64,000 bases of DNA, taken from the NCBI RefSeq assembly GCF_026168515.1, contig NZ_CP093443.1, positions 3,906,001-3,970,000 on the forward strand. Reading direction: 5' to 3'. A program made the translations under genes and the position numbers. The notes below the pieces were generated by a model, which saw only the letters and a list, made by a program, of their open reading frames with translations, searched no databases and was not told the DNA's origin. Origin of the DNA: Brevibacterium spongiae (GTDB lineage Bacteria; Actinomycetota; Actinomycetes; Actinomycetales; Brevibacteriaceae). This document shows positions 18,772 to 26,537 of this stretch, piece by piece (the stretch's first letter is position 1; each line of letters begins with the position of its first letter).

Positions 18772-18828
18772 GTGCGCGCACGCCCGTTCGAGGGCTCACC
18801 TCTTCTGCACCGGTTATGTGCGCGCACG
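18772..18828. promoter_or_regulatory. Two copies of palindrome gtgcgcgcac, mmsB/lysR control region
   Basis: The palindrome gtgcgcgcac(g) occurs at 18772-18782 and again at 18818-18828, 46 bases apart, in the divergent promoter region. Identical palindromes placed symmetrically are typical operators, most likely for the LysR protein encoded at 18848. The second copy is only 20 bases before the regulator's ATG, which would suit autorepression. Confidence 0.65.
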
Positions 18829-18847
18829 CAGATAGAATGGAGGGACT

Positions 18848-19723
18848 ATGGCCTCCTACGCACCCAGCGGTTCCGGTCAGCAGATCGCCCCCGAGGATCT
18901 GCTGACTCTGCTCGCCGTCGCCCGGTTGGGAAAGTTCACTGCCGCGGCGCACAGTCTCGGCCTCAACCACACGACCGTGTCCCGACGCATCGCCGCGCTC
19001 GAGAAAGCCTACGGGGAACGGGTGCTCGTGGCCTCACCCGACGGGTGGGAGCTCAGCGCGGGAGGACGTGAGCTGCTGCCGATCGCCGAGGACATCGAGG
19101 CCGCCCTGGGGCGGATCGACGCACACAGGAGTTCGGCGCTGTCCGGAACGATTCGGCTGGCCTGCCCGCAGGCCTTCGCCCTCGAGTACGCGGTCCCGGC
19201 TCTCACCGGGCTGCAGCAGCGCCACCCTGGGCTGCAGATCGAACTCATCACGGCGACTCAGCGGGTTCGCCAGTACAGGTCCGGCGTCGACATCGAGATC
19301 GTCGTCGGCCGCCCGGATGCGCCGCGGTCGATCGCCAAGCACCTCCGCGACTATCGCCTCCAGCTCTACGCATCGCAGGACTATCTCGGACGGCACGGAC
19401 ATCCGCGCAGCCTCGACGAGCTGGCCGAGCATCGGATGATCTACTACATCGAGAACTCACTGCAGGTCGATGACCTCGACGAGGCGGCCGAGGCCCTGCC
19501 GCGCGGCAGCGGATTCTTCCGCTCCACCTCGGTGCATGCGCATGTGCTCGCCACGTCGGACGGGGTCGGAATCGGGATCCTGCCGGACTTCCTGGCCCGG
19601 CACAACTCTCGACTGGTGCAGGTTCTGCCCGCACAGTTCTCAAAGCGAGTCTCCTATTGGGCCTCGGTCCGACACGAGTCTCTGCGCAACGCCGGGGTCC
19701 GCAAAGTCCTAGAATCCCTCTGA
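18848..19723 (+). CDS. LysR-family transcriptional regulator
   Basis: A 291-residue regulator. The winged helix-turn-helix at about residues 15-75 reads DLLTLLAVARLGKFTAAAHS then LGLNHTTVSRRIAALEK. A substrate-binding domain covers residues about 100-291 (SGTIRLACPQAFALEYAVPAL). It is divergent from mmsB and shares its palindrome-containing upstream region, so mmsB is the likely target. The inducer is unknown, plausibly a hydroxyacid. GGAGGG lies close to the ATG. Confidence 0.93.
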   Translation: MASYAPSGSGQQIAPEDLLTLLAVARLGKFTAAAHSLGLNHTTVSRRIAALEKAYGERVLVASPDGWELSAGGRELLPIAEDIEAALGRIDAHRSSALSGTIRLACPQAFALEYAVPALTGLQQRHPGLQIELITATQRVRQYRSGVDIEIVVGRPDAPRSIAKHLRDYRLQLYASQDYLGRHGHPRSLDELAEHRMIYYIENSLQVDDLDEAAEALPRGSGFFRSTSVHAHVLATSDGVGIGILPDFLARHNSRLVQVLPAQFSKRVSYWASVRHESLRNAGVRKVLESL

Positions 19724-19726
19724 TTG

Positions 19727-19782
19727 CTACCTGACGGGCCCCCAGCACCCTGGCGCCAGGGTGCTGGGGGCCCGTCGGGTAG
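19727..19782. terminator. 56-bp near-perfect palindrome, bidirectional terminator
   Basis: Two 28-base arms (19727-19754 and 19755-19782) match with one mismatch and no loop. The centre is accctggcgccagggt. The element lies exactly between the convergent lysR gene (ends 19723) and the dehydrogenase gene (ends 19797), so it most likely terminates both. Confidence 0.85.
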
Positions 19783-19796
19783 TTCGGAGGGCGGGG

Positions 19797-20543
19797 TCAG
19801 GCGGAGGTCCAGCCTCCGTCGATGCTGTGAGCGCTGCCGTTGATCAGGTCGGCGTGCTTGCCGGCGAGGAACAGCGCGATGGCCGCGACGTCCTCGGGTT
19901 CGGCGAGCTTCGGCACGGCGGAGTGGCCGAGGAAGACCTTCTCGATGACTTCGTCTTCGCTGATTCCGTTCGTCTTCGCCTGATCCGCGATCTGCCCTTT
20001 GACCAGGGGTGTGAGCACATATCCGGGGTTGATCGCATTGCATGTCACGCCATGCGGTCCCGCTTCCAGAGCCGTGGTCTTCGTCAGCCCCATGAGTCCG
20101 TGCTTGGCCGCGACATAGGCGGATTTGTTCGCCGAGGCGCGCAGACCGTGGACGGAGGAGAGGTTGATGATGCGGCCCCAGCCGCGTTCGCACATCTTCG
20201 GCAGCACGGCCTTCGTGAGCACGAAGGGAGCTTCGAGCATGAGCGTGTTGATGAGCCGCCATTCCTCGAGCGGGAATTCGGTGATCGGGTGGATCCGCTG
20301 AATGCCCGCATTGTTGACGAGGATGTCGACGTCGAGGTCGATTCCGTCCAGCGCCGAGGTGTCGGCGAGGTTGACCGTCCACGCCTCGCCGCCGATCTCC
20401 TCAGCGACGGCTTCCGCGGATTCGGCATTGACGTCGGCGACGATGACCGTGGCTCCGGCGTCGGCGAAGGCCTGGCTGATCGCCTTGCCGAGCCCGGAGG
20501 CTCCGCCGGTGACGAGTGCGCGTCGGTTGGTGAGATCTCCCAT
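19797..20543 (-). CDS. 3-Hydroxybutyrate dehydrogenase-like SDR
   Basis: Short-chain dehydrogenase of 248 residues. Visible features are the cofactor motif TGGASGLGKA, NNAGIQ, the catalytic Ser (INLSSVHG) and YVAAK (Tyr and Lys). The substrate-region sequence GIQRIHPITEFPLEEW and VHGLRASANKSAYVAAKHG is typical of 3-hydroxybutyrate dehydrogenases, which oxidise 3-hydroxybutyrate to acetoacetate. An AAAGGA Shine-Dalgarno sequence precedes the ATG. The MHS-type transporter gene at 20752-22116 lies just upstream on the same strand and could import the substrate (inference). Confidence 0.88.
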   Translation of the reverse strand: MGDLTNRRALVTGGASGLGKAISQAFADAGATVIVADVNAESAEAVAEEIGGEAWTVNLADTSALDGIDLDVDILVNNAGIQRIHPITEFPLEEWRLINTLMLEAPFVLTKAVLPKMCERGWGRIINLSSVHGLRASANKSAYVAAKHGLMGLTKTTALEAGPHGVTCNAINPGYVLTPLVKGQIADQAKTNGISEDEVIEKVFLGHSAVPKLAEPEDVAAIALFLAGKHADLINGSAHSIDGGWTSA

Positions 20544-20596
20544 GAAGATGTCCTTTCCGTCAGTGTGGTCCGAGTTTCCGGTTCAGGTGCTGGTTC

Positions 20597-20648
20597 GCGA
20601 GTTCTGTTCCGCGTTCTGTGCCGCGAGTTCTGTTCCGCGTGCTGTTCC
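20597..20648. repeat. 26-bp imperfect tandem repeat
   Basis: The phrase gcgagttctgttccgcg begins at 20597 and again at 20623, followed each time by a similar tgtgcc/tgttcc end. It lies in the leader between the dehydrogenase start (20543) and the transporter end (20752). No function is evident. Confidence 0.75.
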
Positions 20649-20670
20649 ATCCTGCCTCGCGGCAGATGGC

Positions 20671-20704
20671 AGGGGCGGTGCCGGTCCTCACCGGCACCGC
20701 CCCT
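20671..20704 (-). terminator. Hairpin terminator of the MHS transporter gene
   Basis: Perfect 15-base arms aggggcggtgccggt / accggcaccgcccct with a four-base loop, 48 bases after the transporter stop. No U-tract follows. Confidence 0.75.
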
Positions 20705-20751
20705 GTGCCTCAGTCAGCGACTGCTTGCTGTTGGTCGACCGAAGCCAGTCG

Positions 20752-22116
20752 TCAGTTGCAGCTGGCCGTGGCGACTCCGCGGCGCACCTTGTCTGCGTGG
20801 TCGAGCGAACGCAGATCGATGCCCTTGGTTTCGCGGGTGTACATCAGAGCGATGAACGAGATGATCGCGGCTGCGAGCAGGTACAGCGCGATCGGCACCG
20901 AAGAGCCGAAGGCACCGAGCAGTGCGGTGGCGATGATCGGAGCGAACGAACCGGCGACGATCGCGGTCACCTGGTAACCGGTCGAGACACCGGAGTTGCG
21001 CATCCGGGTCGGGAACATCTCGGACATGATCGCCGGCTGGCCGGCGTACATGAGCGCGTGGAAGATGAGTCCGATGAGCAGCGCGAGGAAGATCATGACC
21101 GCGCTGCCCGTGTCGTACATCGGGAAGGCGAAGAAGCCCCAGCTCGCGGTGAGCACAATGCCGATTCCGTACGGCAGTTTGCGGCCGACCCGGTCGGTGG
21201 CTGCACCGACGATAGGCACGAGAACCGCGTGGATCGCATGCGCTCCGAGGAGCAGTCCGAGGATCTCGGCCGCTTCGATCTTCACCTGGGTGGAGAGGTA
21301 GGTGATCGAGAATGTCACCACAAGGTAGTAGTGGATGTTCTCGACGAAGCGCAGGCCCATGGCTGCGAAGACCTCACGCGGGTAGCGCTTGAACACAGCC
21401 TTGACGCCGTAGTCGACGCCCTCTTCGATCTCTTCGGACTGGACTTCGTCGAAGATCGGAGCATCGGAGACGCGGGTGCGGATGTAGTAGCCGATGAGCA
21501 CAATGACTGCCGAGAGCCAGAACGACACACGCCAACCCCACGACAGGAAGTGCTCTTCGGTGAGGGTGGCGGTGAGGATGAACAGCACCGCGGTGGCCAG
21601 CAGGTTGCCCAGTGGCACGCCCGACTGCGGGAAGGAGGCCCAGAAGCCGCGTTCCTTGTTCGGTGCGTGTTCGGCCACGAGGAGGACGGCGCCGCCCCAC
21701 TCGCCGCCGACGGCGAAGCCCTGGACCACGCGCAGCAGCACGAGCAGGACAGGTGCCAGCATGCCGATCGTGTCGTACGTCGGCAGGCAGCCCATGAGGA
21801 AGGTGGCCACACCGACGAGCACGATTGAGAGCTGCAGCAGCTTCTTACGTCCGTATTTGTCACCGAAGTGGCCGAAGACGATGCCACCGATCGGGCGGGC
21901 GATGAATCCGACGGCGTAGGTCGCGAAGCCAGCGAGGATCGGAGTCAGCGGGTTGTCCGAAGGCGGGAACAGGATGTGGTTGAACACCAGGGTGGCGGCG
22001 GAACCGTAGAGGAAGAATTCGTACCACTCGACGACCGTTCCGGCCATGGAGGCGACGACGACCTTGCGCAGCTGTGCGCGGATCGACTTCCTCTCAGTAT
22101 TGTTCTGGGAACTCAT
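20752..22116 (-). CDS. MHS-family MFS transporter (organic acid/osmolyte type)
   Basis: A 454-residue, 12-helix major facilitator protein of the metabolite:H+ symporter (ShiA/ProP-like) group. Hallmarks are GTVVEWYEFFLYG in helix 1, FGHFGDKYGRKK between helices 2 and 3, and RVVQGFAVGGEWGGAVLLVAEHAP. Likely substrates are small organic acids, shikimate-like compounds or betaines; the sequence does not decide. The gene starts with an ATG preceded by GGAG and sits upstream of a hydroxybutyrate-type dehydrogenase. Its 5' region (22117-22505) contains a striking 23-bp tandem repeat that may be regulatory. Confidence 0.93.
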   Translation of the reverse strand: MSSQNNTERKSIRAQLRKVVVASMAGTVVEWYEFFLYGSAATLVFNHILFPPSDNPLTPILAGFATYAVGFIARPIGGIVFGHFGDKYGRKKLLQLSIVLVGVATFLMGCLPTYDTIGMLAPVLLVLLRVVQGFAVGGEWGGAVLLVAEHAPNKERGFWASFPQSGVPLGNLLATAVLFILTATLTEEHFLSWGWRVSFWLSAVIVLIGYYIRTRVSDAPIFDEVQSEEIEEGVDYGVKAVFKRYPREVFAAMGLRFVENIHYYLVVTFSITYLSTQVKIEAAEILGLLLGAHAIHAVLVPIVGAATDRVGRKLPYGIGIVLTASWGFFAFPMYDTGSAVMIFLALLIGLIFHALMYAGQPAIMSEMFPTRMRNSGVSTGYQVTAIVAGSFAPIIATALLGAFGSSVPIALYLLAAAIISFIALMYTRETKGIDLRSLDHADKVRRGVATASCN

Positions 22117-22340
22117 GTGACTCCTTCAATTCCACAATCCGCGTCACCGTTGAATGCGCGGATCGACTTGCTCTGGCGCCCCTGTCCGGTCGGTGCTGCC
22201 ATCGCGTTCCGCGTCAATGCGAGAGTCGATGACAGCCGATCCCGGGCAGATCGGCGCTCGGATATTTCTCATCCAAGCATCAGTGTGCGTCAGATAACAG
22301 TTTCTCGCACGGTTTCCTGCGCATAATCCGAGAATTTCCG

Positions 22341-22459
22341 GTGCACATTCGTGCACACCGGATGTGCACACTCAACGGAGCTGGGCGTGCACATCCACCG
22401 GAGCCGGGTGTGCACATCAACCGGAGCTGGGCGTGCACATCAGTCGGAGCCGGATGTGC
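22341..22459. repeat. 23-bp tandem repeat array with GTGCAC palindromes
   Basis: tgcaca recurs at 22365, 22388, 22411, 22434 and 22457, an exact 23-base period. Each unit reads roughly tgcacatcaaccggagctgg plus three bases. Just before the array, gtgcac-attc-gtgcac forms an inverted pair at 22341-22356. The array occupies the 389-base gap between the CopD-CtaG gene (ends 22506) and the transporter start (22116), about 250-350 bases upstream of the transporter. Nothing else was recognised in the gap. Confidence 0.9.
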
Positions 22460-22492
22460 CGAGATCACAGAAACAGCGAGCCGTCTCGAAGT

Positions 22493-22519
22493 TCAGCCCG
22501 GTGCGTCAGGGCCGGTGCG
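22493..22519. repeat. 13-bp duplication at the CopD-CtaG stop
   Basis: On the minus strand the end of the gene reads cgcaccggccctga, followed at once by cgcaccgggctga, so the stop region including TGA is repeated directly downstream. Confidence 0.75.
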
Positions 22520-24560
22520 GAGGCATCTTCGCCTCGCGTTCGGCCATCGAGGCGAGCATAGCGTTGTATGCGCGCAGCTCTGCGTCGTCGGTGCGGTCTT
22601 CCTTGCGGTCGATGCGTTTGGCTTCACGGTCCGAGGACTTCGCCCACTGCAGGCTGACCATGATCGCCACGAACAGGGTCGGGAACTCACCGATCCCCCA
22701 CGCGATGCCGCCGCCGAGCTGCTGGTCTTCGATCGCGGTGTAGCCCCAGTCGGCGCCGACATTGCCGAACCAGTCAGCGGCGATGAGAACGTTCGAGCTC
22801 ATGATCGAGATGCCGAAGAAGGCGTGGAACGCCATGGTCACCAGCAGCATCACCAGCCGCAGCGGGTACGCCGGACGTTTCACGCCGGGGTCGATGCCGA
22901 TGAGGGCCTGCGCGAACAGGTAGCCGGCACCGAGGAAGTGCGCGATCATCATCTCGTGCCCGATATGCGTATCGAGCGCGTAGAACATGATTCCCGAGTA
23001 GTAGAAGACGATAAGCGATCCGGCGAAGTTCACGCTGGCGACGATCGGGTGCGCGAAGAACCGCAGATACGGGGTGTTGACCAGCCACAGCACCCATTCG
23101 CGCACACCGGCGGAGCCGTCACGTCGCGCCTTCGTCGCTCGCATGAGCATCGTGATCGGGGCGCCGAGGACCATCGGCAGCGGCACCACCATGACGAGCA
23201 GCATATGTTCGATCATGTGCGCGGAGAACTGCACCTCACCGTAGACGCGGGGTCCCGCGGAGGTGACGTAGACGAGGAAAACCATGCCGATGAGCCAGCT
23301 GATCAGACGCAGCACCGGCCATTTGTCACCGCGACGGCGCAGGTTGATGAACGCGATGATGTAGGCGATCGAGGCGCCCGCAGCGATCGCGATCCACAGC
23401 GGGTCGATCGCCCACTGGGTGAAGTAGCGTTCCAGGTTCGGCTGCGGAGGCAGCGGATCGCCGGTGAGGATCTCGGCCGGGGTGGGGTTGCCCACCGGCT
23501 CCTGTGACACCGGCGGCTGCGACCGCGCCAGGGCCACGGCGAGTCCCATGGTCGCACCGAAGATGACGAATTCGACGGTGATGAGACGCCAGAACTCCAC
23601 CGTCGCCGAGGCGACCGTGCCCAGGCGTGCGATGACGAACTTCCGATGCCAGAACCCGATGAGACCGAGCAGGATCGTTGCGATCGCCTTGGCGAGGATG
23701 ACCTCCCCGTAGGGGGTCATGAGGTCATCGAGATTGTGCACGCGCAGCAGCGCGTTGACGATGCCGGAGAAGACGACGAGGCAGAAGGCGATGAGTGCGA
23801 TCGTCGAATACCGTTCAATGACCGCCCGCACGCCATCGGCCTTCGCCAGACCGGCGCCGAGGAGGGCGATGACGAACAGTCCGCCGAGCCAGATCGTCGC
23901 GCCGAGGATGTGCAGACCGAGGCTGTTGACGGCCTGTGTGTGCCCGGAGGCTTCGGCCGAATGTCCCATAAGAGCCAAGGGAATCATCACACCGACGCTG
24001 AGCACCCCGGCGACGGCGATGCCGATATGAGACCGGGTGCCGAAGCACAATGTGGAGGCGACGGCGATGAGCACGACGATGAGGACCCACAGCTGGCCGT
24101 AGGCGATCTGCGTGACAAAGACGCCGAGCTGATTGGAGAAGTCGAGGTAGGCCTGCGCTCCGACGGTATCGACGAAGGAGAACACGAGCACCGCGACAGC
24201 CGAGAGCGTCCACACCACCGAGGACACTTCGGCGATGCGCAGCGCCTTCGTCCACAGCGGGTCGAGTGGGGCATCCTCGGCGGCCTGCTTGTGCCGACGG
24301 CGCCCGCCCGCGGTGCGCGGGAGGATGAGCACGGCGAACATGAGCGCCCCGACGGTCAGCGACATCCCGATGTTGAAGACGAACTTCGCGGTGGGCAGGC
24401 CGAAGCGGACGATCGAGCCGGGGTCATTGAGCAGGGTGGGGTTCACCGCTCCGGTGAAGAACAGTGCGCCCACGCCGATGATCGCGCCCAAGAATACGAC
24501 GATGGGAACAGCGGCACGTTGAACGAACCGAGTGATCGGTTCGAAGACTGGAGAACTCAC
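22506..24560 (-). CDS. CopD-CtaG fusion: copper transport / cytochrome oxidase assembly membrane protein
   Basis: A 684-residue polytopic protein. The N-terminal half (to about residue 350) resembles CopD/PcoD copper-resistance membrane proteins (GHSAEASGHTQAVNSLGLHILGA with conserved His). The C-terminal half resembles the CtaG (caa3 assembly) family, with QFSAHMIEHMLLVMVVPLP, HEMMIAHFLGAGYLFAQ and further conserved His. Fused CopD-CtaG proteins are common in actinobacteria and are thought to deliver copper to cytochrome oxidase. The start is taken as GTG 24560, just before VSSPVFEPITRFVQRAAVP; codons upstream are low complexity. The last about 40 residues are a charged cytoplasmic tail. Confidence 0.9.
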   Translation of the reverse strand: MSSPVFEPITRFVQRAAVPIVVFLGAIIGVGALFFTGAVNPTLLNDPGSIVRFGLPTAKFVFNIGMSLTVGALMFAVLILPRTAGGRRRHKQAAEDAPLDPLWTKALRIAEVSSVVWTLSAVAVLVFSFVDTVGAQAYLDFSNQLGVFVTQIAYGQLWVLIVVLIAVASTLCFGTRSHIGIAVAGVLSVGVMIPLALMGHSAEASGHTQAVNSLGLHILGATIWLGGLFVIALLGAGLAKADGVRAVIERYSTIALIAFCLVVFSGIVNALLRVHNLDDLMTPYGEVILAKAIATILLGLIGFWHRKFVIARLGTVASATVEFWRLITVEFVIFGATMGLAVALARSQPPVSQEPVGNPTPAEILTGDPLPPQPNLERYFTQWAIDPLWIAIAAGASIAYIIAFINLRRRGDKWPVLRLISWLIGMVFLVYVTSAGPRVYGEVQFSAHMIEHMLLVMVVPLPMVLGAPITMLMRATKARRDGSAGVREWVLWLVNTPYLRFFAHPIVASVNFAGSLIVFYYSGIMFYALDTHIGHEMMIAHFLGAGYLFAQALIGIDPGVKRPAYPLRLVMLLVTMAFHAFFGISIMSSNVLIAADWFGNVGADWGYTAIEDQQLGGGIAWGIGEFPTLFVAIMVSLQWAKSSDREAKRIDRKEDRTDDAELRAYNAMLASMAEREAKMPPHRP

Positions 24561-24680
24561 TGCGCGCGGACCGCCCCTTCTGACATGCTTCCAGTTTATC
24601 CTTCGGCTCTGAGACTCACCCAACCGGGAGATGAGGACGTGGCCGAGATCTCGGGGGAAGCCGCCTCGGCGAGGGGATAG

Positions 24681-24714
24681 CGAAAGGCCCGGACCAAGTG
24701 GTCCGGGCCTTTCG
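24681..24714 (-). terminator. Terminator hairpin of the HU gene
   Basis: Perfect 16-base arms cgaaaggcccggacca / tggtccgggcctttcg with a two-base loop, starting 16 bases after the HU stop. Strong terminator for a highly expressed gene. Confidence 0.85.
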
Positions 24715-24729
24715 ACGCAGGTGCGTAGA

Positions 24730-25017
24730 TCACTTCGGGCTGCCAGCGGCACCCTTCAGCTTCGAACCAGCGGACAGCTTCACGGAGTAGCCGGCCTTGA
24801 TCTGGATCTCTTCACCGGTCTGCGGGTTGCGACCCTTGCGAGCGGCACGCTCGGTGCGCTCAACGGAGAGCCAGCCGGGGATGGTGAGCTTTTCGCCCTT
24901 GGCCACGACGTCGGAGAAGACATCGAAGACACCATCAAGCACGTCCGAGACCTGCTTCTGGGTCAGGCCGGACTTCTCGGCAACTTCTGCAACGAGCTCA
25001 CTGCGGTTCTTAGCCAT
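24730..25017 (-). CDS. hup: HU-family nucleoid-associated DNA-binding protein
   Basis: A 95-residue histone-like protein: NRSELVAEVAEKSGLTQKQV, then IPGWLSVERTERAARKGRNP and GYSVKLSAGSKLK. This is the short HU form, without the Lys/Ala-rich C-terminal tail found on mycobacterial and streptomycete HupB/HupS. It binds DNA non-specifically and bends it. The ATG has GGAGG (aaggaggac) upstream. A terminator hairpin follows directly. Confidence 0.97.
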   Translation of the reverse strand: MAKNRSELVAEVAEKSGLTQKQVSDVLDGVFDVFSDVVAKGEKLTIPGWLSVERTERAARKGRNPQTGEEIQIKAGYSVKLSAGSKLKGAAGSPK

Positions 25018-25086
25018 AAAAGTGTCCTCCTTAGGACAAGTCGGTAGGCCACCGGTCCGTTTTTCCGATGACGAACTTCCTCGAGA

Positions 25087-25392
25087 TTACCAGCTCGACT
25101 TGGTGATTCCGGGCAACTCGCCGTTGTGAGCCATTTCGCGGAAACGAACTCGGGAGAGTCCGAACTTCCGGAGGTAGCCACGCGGACGTCCGTCGACCTG
25201 GTCACGATTGCGAACGCGAACCGGCGAAGCGTCACGGGGAAGCTTCTGCAGGCCGAGGCGTGCCTCTTCGCGCTGCTCGTCGGTGGAATCAGGGTGGGTC
25301 AGCTGACGCTTGAGAGTCGCGCGGCGCTCTGCATAGCGTTCAACGATGACGCGACGCTGCTTGTCTTTGGCGATCTTTGACTTCTTAGCCAT
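25087..25392 (-). CDS. rpsN: 30S ribosomal protein S14, zinc-independent form
   Basis: A 101-residue S14 ([42 protein letters not shown]). It is the long form without the CxxC zinc ribbon. The long Cys-free paralogue is usually an alternative used in zinc limitation in organisms that also carry a zinc-binding copy; whether one exists elsewhere cannot be seen here. It lies downstream of rpmB and rpmG on the same strand with a six-base gap from rpmG. Confidence 0.97.
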   Translation of the reverse strand: MAKKSKIAKDKQRRVIVERYAERRATLKRQLTHPDSTDEQREEARLGLQKLPRDASPVRVRNRDQVDGRPRGYLRKFGLSRVRFREMAHNGELPGITKSSW

Positions 25393-25398
25393 GTGCGC

Positions 25399-25566
25399 TC
25401 AGCGCTCCTCTCGGAAATCGACGTGCTTGCGGATTACGGGATCGTACTTCTTGAGCACGATGCGATCCGGGCTGTTGCGGCGGTTCTTACGGGTCACGTA
25501 GGTGTACCCGGTGCCGGCGGTCGACTTGAGCTTGATGATGGGACGAATATCCTGGGCCTTAGCCAT
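25399..25566 (-). CDS. rpmG: 50S ribosomal protein L33, zinc-independent form
   Basis: A 55-residue protein read directly from the minus strand: [40 protein letters not shown] and a C-terminal HVDFREER. It has the typical L33 length and lacks all four zinc cysteines. The ATG at 25566 shares one base with the rpmB stop (TGATG). Confidence 0.95.
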   Translation of the reverse strand: MAKAQDIRPIIKLKSTAGTGYTYVTRKNRRNSPDRIVLKKYDPVIRKHVDFREER

Positions 25567-25802
25567 CAGAGCTTCACTCCCTTAGCAATCAGTTCATTGA
25601 CCACGGCGTCGATTCCACGCGCGTCGATGACCTTGATGCCCTTGGCGGACACGGTCAGGGTGACGCTGCGGCGCAGAGACGGAACGTAGTACCGCTTCTT
25701 CTGAATATTCGGGTTGAAGCGACGCTTCGTGCGGCGCTTCGAGTGGGACACATTGTGTCCGAAACCGGGGACTGCCCCGGTTACCTGGCAGGTTGCTGCC
25801 AT
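25566..25802 (-). CDS. rpmB: 50S ribosomal protein L28, zinc-independent form
   Basis: A 78-residue L28 ([40 protein letters not shown]). It has one Cys only and no CxxC pairs. The ATG at 25802 is preceded by GGAGGAG (ggaggagagac), which decides the start over an in-frame codon six residues upstream. It is the first gene of the L28-L33-S14 unit. In several actinobacteria such a trio is repressed by Zur; a perfect Zur box was not found upstream. Confidence 0.97.
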   Translation of the reverse strand: MAATCQVTGAVPGFGHNVSHSKRRTKRRFNPNIQKKRYYVPSLRRSVTLTVSAKGIKVIDARGIDAVVNELIAKGVKL

Positions 25803-26537
25803 GTCTCTCCTCCAGTTCACAAGTTACCGACTCTCGAAACAAGCCAGGGCGGGATCGTTCTCCCCCGCTCGCTTGCGCCGATGTCGGAAGACATCAACAA
25901 ATTCTCGCGAATGTCGCCTGGTCGGTCGTACCCGACCACAGTCGCATGCCGAATCGGCCTGAACCGATTCTGTTCTGCTTCGCTCCGAGCCTGTGACTCG
26001 ATGCGCGACACCTGCATTGAAAATTGTGTACGCCAAAACAGGTTTGCCCGTTCGGGCGAGATGTCTCACCAGCGCTGAAGCCGTAGCCTGTGAGAGATGG
26101 CCGAAGCTGGAGTGCAGCGGTGGGTGAGCACCATGTCGGTCTTAGCAGATCGGTCAACGACCTCACTGGTACGACACAACAAGAATCAATCTTACTGAGA
26201 TTCACGGGCCAAGAGCAAATTCATTCCCGAAGTTCCGATGGGACCTCCGTCACCCGCGCCGAGGCATGAGATCAAGGCCTGCTGAGCGGCGTCGTCAGGC
26301 TCGACATCCGGGGCAATCACTGGGCAACAGGAGCTGCCAGCAGGCTGTCTTGAGTGATATTCACGGGGCGTCTTGGCACCCGCGAGAACTTTCCCAGCTG
26401 AGGCCAAGCCTTCTCGGGGGAAAGCGCAGTAGGCTTTCGTCGGCAACGCGTCCTGTCGGCGATTGTGTTGAACGCCCGCTTGACTCGTGCAAAGGTAAGA
26501 AGATGATTGCCACCACATCTGGCACTCAGGAGGACTG
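25803..26537. other. 735-base gene-poor region upstream of rpmB
   Basis: No convincing protein or RNA gene is seen here. It must contain the promoters for the L28-L33-S14 operon (minus) and the 26538 gene (plus, preceded by GGAGGA). The only Zur-like similarity is tgaaaattgtgta at about 26018-26030, which resembles half of an actinobacterial Zur box and is weak. A 124-codon minus frame at 26192-26566 has no recognisable features. The codon quality and GC skew of the region look non-coding. A diverged gene remnant cannot be excluded. Confidence 0.5.

Noticed and set aside
18709..18847. Additional small gene between mmsB and lysR
   Set aside because: The short frames there have no ribosome site and the region is fully explained as a divergent promoter with paired palindromes.
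22365..22459. CRISPR-like array
   Set aside because: The 23-bp units are contiguous, without spacers between repeats, and no cas gene is nearby. It is a plain tandem array.
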